DNA of 64,000 nucleotides, taken from the NCBI RefSeq assembly GCF_011745365.1, contig NW_024468915.1:3264653-3328652 (forward strand), in the 5' to 3' direction. The stretch is from Cryphonectria parasitica EP155. Taxonomy: Eukaryota > Ascomycota > Sordariomycetes > Diaporthales > Cryphonectriaceae. Made by a program: the position numbers and the translations under genes. Positions 61,701-64,000 of this stretch are shown here, piece after piece (position 1 is the stretch's first letter; every line of letters begins with the position of its first letter). A model generated the notes under the pieces. That model saw nothing but the letters and a program-made list of their open reading frames with translations. It was not told where the DNA came from and did no database searches.

Positions 61701-63035
61701 GCGAGCGGCTTCTTGACGATGCCAAGGCCCTCATCCGCAGTGGCATGGCCGCAGTGGTTCGCTCGTTGTCAGCAAAGTCACTGCTGGACAACTCCGTTCT
61801 CTTGCCGCTGGAGCTTCTGTCTTTACTGAATCTGAAGCTGCTGCAGGATATGACCGTAGGGCGGCCGGATATCAGCGAGTGCTATTCAGCGTCTCTCGAA
61901 GAAATGGTTGGTAATTATCATTTGGCAGTTGGTTTTTAGTCGTCAAGTTGTAACAGCCCTTTGGAAGCTAATAGGTGAGCAACATAGGAGGCGGAGATCG
62001 CGTTCAAACCGTCAGACCGATCTCGAGAGTATCGCACCAGCCTCCTTGCAGAAGAGATATCGGTCGTGCAGCGAATTGTTGACACTCAAACGTCCATCTT
62101 CCAGTCGCTGCTGAGCTTCACGCGGGAGACAGGCCAGGACGAGCCAGCGCGGGGAGGCTACTCTGCACCGGTGCATCACGCCGATTCACGCTACCGGACT
62201 CGAGACAGGAACACTTCCGACACAGTGTACCATTACCGTGATAGCGGCCGGACGAGGATCCCCGCCTCAGAATATCGAGAGGCGCTACCTGACCGCTCAC
62301 AATACGGGCCGTCATCGCGCGAGAGAACACGATCGCACTCATACGAAGGAGACGAGCCCACCATGTACTACTCCGTCCCGCCATACGTCGCGGCAAATGA
62401 TCCGTCGACCGGTTTCAATCTTGCATCGACTGATCCGGGAGGCTACCGCGTCCTGCTGCTGAACGAATGCCTTCAGTTTCTGGCGGGACGCGATAGGGAT
62501 TTCGCTGGTTTCCGAGGCTGGGCGTCGTTCCTCGAGAAAGTGGTGAGTTCCCTGTTTCCTACGCAATCCCTCCCCATGAAACCGCACCATTCCTTGCTAA
62601 TGAACACTGCCCTTCTCGTCATCGTCACAGAATCGCAATAAGATCGACACCACCAAAGATCGGCACGACAATGCCATCTACGCCTTTACCATTGTCACCA
62701 TCATCTTCCTGCCCCTCAGCGCCGTCGCGAGCATCTTCGGCATGAACACGAGCGACGTGCGCAACATGGACGGCGGACAATGGGTCTACTGGGCTGTTGC
62801 CGTACCTGTGACCGCCGTGGTTATCTTCCTGGGCCTGCTCTGGACCGGCGAGCTGGGCAACATTGTGCAATGGGTGCTGTCGTTTGGCCCACGCCAGCAG
62901 GGTTACCAGTCTCTGCCAGATGATATATACTATGACTATCCACCTCGACCGCCAACCCTTGCGCCCATGCCAGGCCGGCCGCGAAGGTACTCGGAAGAAA
63001 TTGTTGTTGTGCGCGAAGAAGACTATCTGAGATAG
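58755..63035 (+). CDS. CorA-like magnesium-transporter family membrane protein
   Basis: Seven exons: 58755-59683, 59754-60298, 60377-60552, 60614-61381, 61445-61906, 61988-62542 and 62631-63035, all GT-AG and phase-consistent; 1279 residues. The first about 270 residues are disordered: Pro/Tyr/Gln-rich, then Ser-Arg repeats (SRSRSRQRSRRRS) and Asp/Ser runs. A cytosolic helical part follows (LLARVQRKFVKTVQT; CLPYFTLEKYSG; WLDFLSHFRDFWPRR). A second polar insert lies in exon 6 (RYRTRDRN...RERTRSHSYEG). The C-terminus has the two CorA helices: AIYAFTIVTIIFLPLSAVAS then FGMN (residues 1181-1184) and WVYWAVAVPVTAVVIFLGLL. GMN is the CorA ion-selectivity motif. The large fungal CorA-like group is not proven to move magnesium. 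MQRYERDD at 58773 is an alternative start. Confidence 0.85.
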
Positions 63036-64000
63036 CGCCATCCCTTCTGGATCCAAGGTCTACAGAGGGTAAGCCCCCAGGAGGAAGGATCAAGAATGGT
63101 AACATACTCTAGATTAACGCTGGAATAAGTAAGTGATAATTAACGCATGTCAGTAAAAATGTTGACAAGCTGTCTAATACGTTTTCGTAGTCATCTTTCT
63201 ATGCATTACTTCCATGTCGACCAGGTTGATAAATCCACCATTTGCTGCCCACGTCCTTAGTCTCCATCATTGAATCCTTCGGCACTCCAAGGTGACAATA
63301 GTTGTCGTAACAACGCGCCAATACTGTAACAGCTTCATCTACACAAAGACGATTTCCAGCTTCCAGCATTCGGCCATTGAGATGCGGAAAAGTGTAAACA
63401 CCCAGCAGTATAGCAACGAGCTGTGAGGTTCTGCAACCGCCTAGCAGTCTACTGGAATTATTGTCATGATTGGTGGGAATAATCACGGAGTCTTAAGGAG
63501 CATGGAACGATGACGCCTTAAGCAAGGTAATCTCACTCCTTGATACTTGCCTGAAGATCCACAGCAGTAGCAATTTCCTCGGCGAGCCAGTCTCGCGATT
63601 CATAATGTAATCCTAGGAGGTATAGAGCGAGCCCACGAGCGCTGGCAAGCGATATCCTTCTCAGCGTTATTTCATTATGTGAGTATTTGTCACTATTTCA
63701 TAGACTGACCATCCGTCTCTTATTGTCTTTGATGAACCCCATTTTCCAAATGATGTCACGGTGTGAATAATCTAAGGGCATGTACAAGGGAACGCATTAC
63801 ACCGCTGGATTAGCCTTTTGGAATGTCGCTGAGAAATAGGCACAGTGAGAATGGTATTGCTTGAGAACGTGTTGGGGAATTTAGATTCAAAATGATCTCA
63901 CAGACTCTGGTTCCCTTACCTGTGCTTGCCCGCAGAAATGACGCTCAGGACCTGCATTTGGACCCAGAAGCCCTCGGGCGACTGCAGCAACCCCGGTCGA
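63036..64000. other. Right-edge region without a clear gene
   Basis: A 95-codon minus frame (63199-63486) has a mildly protein-like look (CVDEAVTVLARCYDNY) but no family match I recognise. The last 100 bp on the plus strand are GC-rich and may be the start of a gene cut by the window edge. Confidence 0.4.

Overview
The window is nuclear DNA of a filamentous ascomycete (Pezizomycotina), most likely a Sordariomycete. Evidence: short GT-AG introns of about 45-220 bp with ...ctnA..nAG 3' ends, GC-rich third codon positions, an AA9 copper monooxygenase, an Egh16-type secreted protein, fungal rhodopsin-like and CorA-like families, and NACHT-ankyrin and HET relics. I cannot fix genus or species from sequence alone.

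Left part, 0.3-29 kb, is ordinary conserved gene space with widely spaced, mostly intact genes: an ER-type J-domain protein; a 12-TM MFS transporter (five exons, one of 25 nt); ATG7 (autophagy E1); dCMP deaminase; a 62-residue single-TM protein; a secreted AA9 LPMO; the 24-kDa complex I subunit; a kelch/polyQ protein; an Egh16-like secreted protein; and mitochondrial homoaconitase (lysine synthesis). Between them lie long gene-free stretches (for example 11.5-14.9 kb and 20.9-24.0 kb) rich in simple repeats and poly-C/poly-T runs.

Middle part, 29.8-43.4 kb, looks like an accessory oxidative locus: a rhodopsin-like 7-TM protein divergent from a cytochrome P450, which converges on a GMC oxidoreductase, followed by a decayed AYR1-like short-chain dehydrogenase, a decayed ABCC-type transporter fragment, and an intact GH53 galactanase. 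No polyketide synthase, NRPS or terpene cyclase is visible, so this may be an orphan or eroded metabolite cluster. Two introns here appear to use GC-AG splice sites.

Right part, 43.4-64 kb, is a gene graveyard: relics of DUF3176 and DUF6594 proteins, a large NACHT-ankyrin (NLR-like STAND) gene whose frame is interrupted by exactly two stop codons, a hotdog-like fragment, a P450 relic and an antisense HET-domain relic. It is followed by one apparently intact seven-exon gene for a 1279-residue CorA-like membrane protein with a GMN motif. NLR and HET families act in fungal non-self recognition, so this segment may be a decayed allorecognition/accessory island. Exon coordinates below were derived by reading splice sites and checking phase; cDNA was not available.
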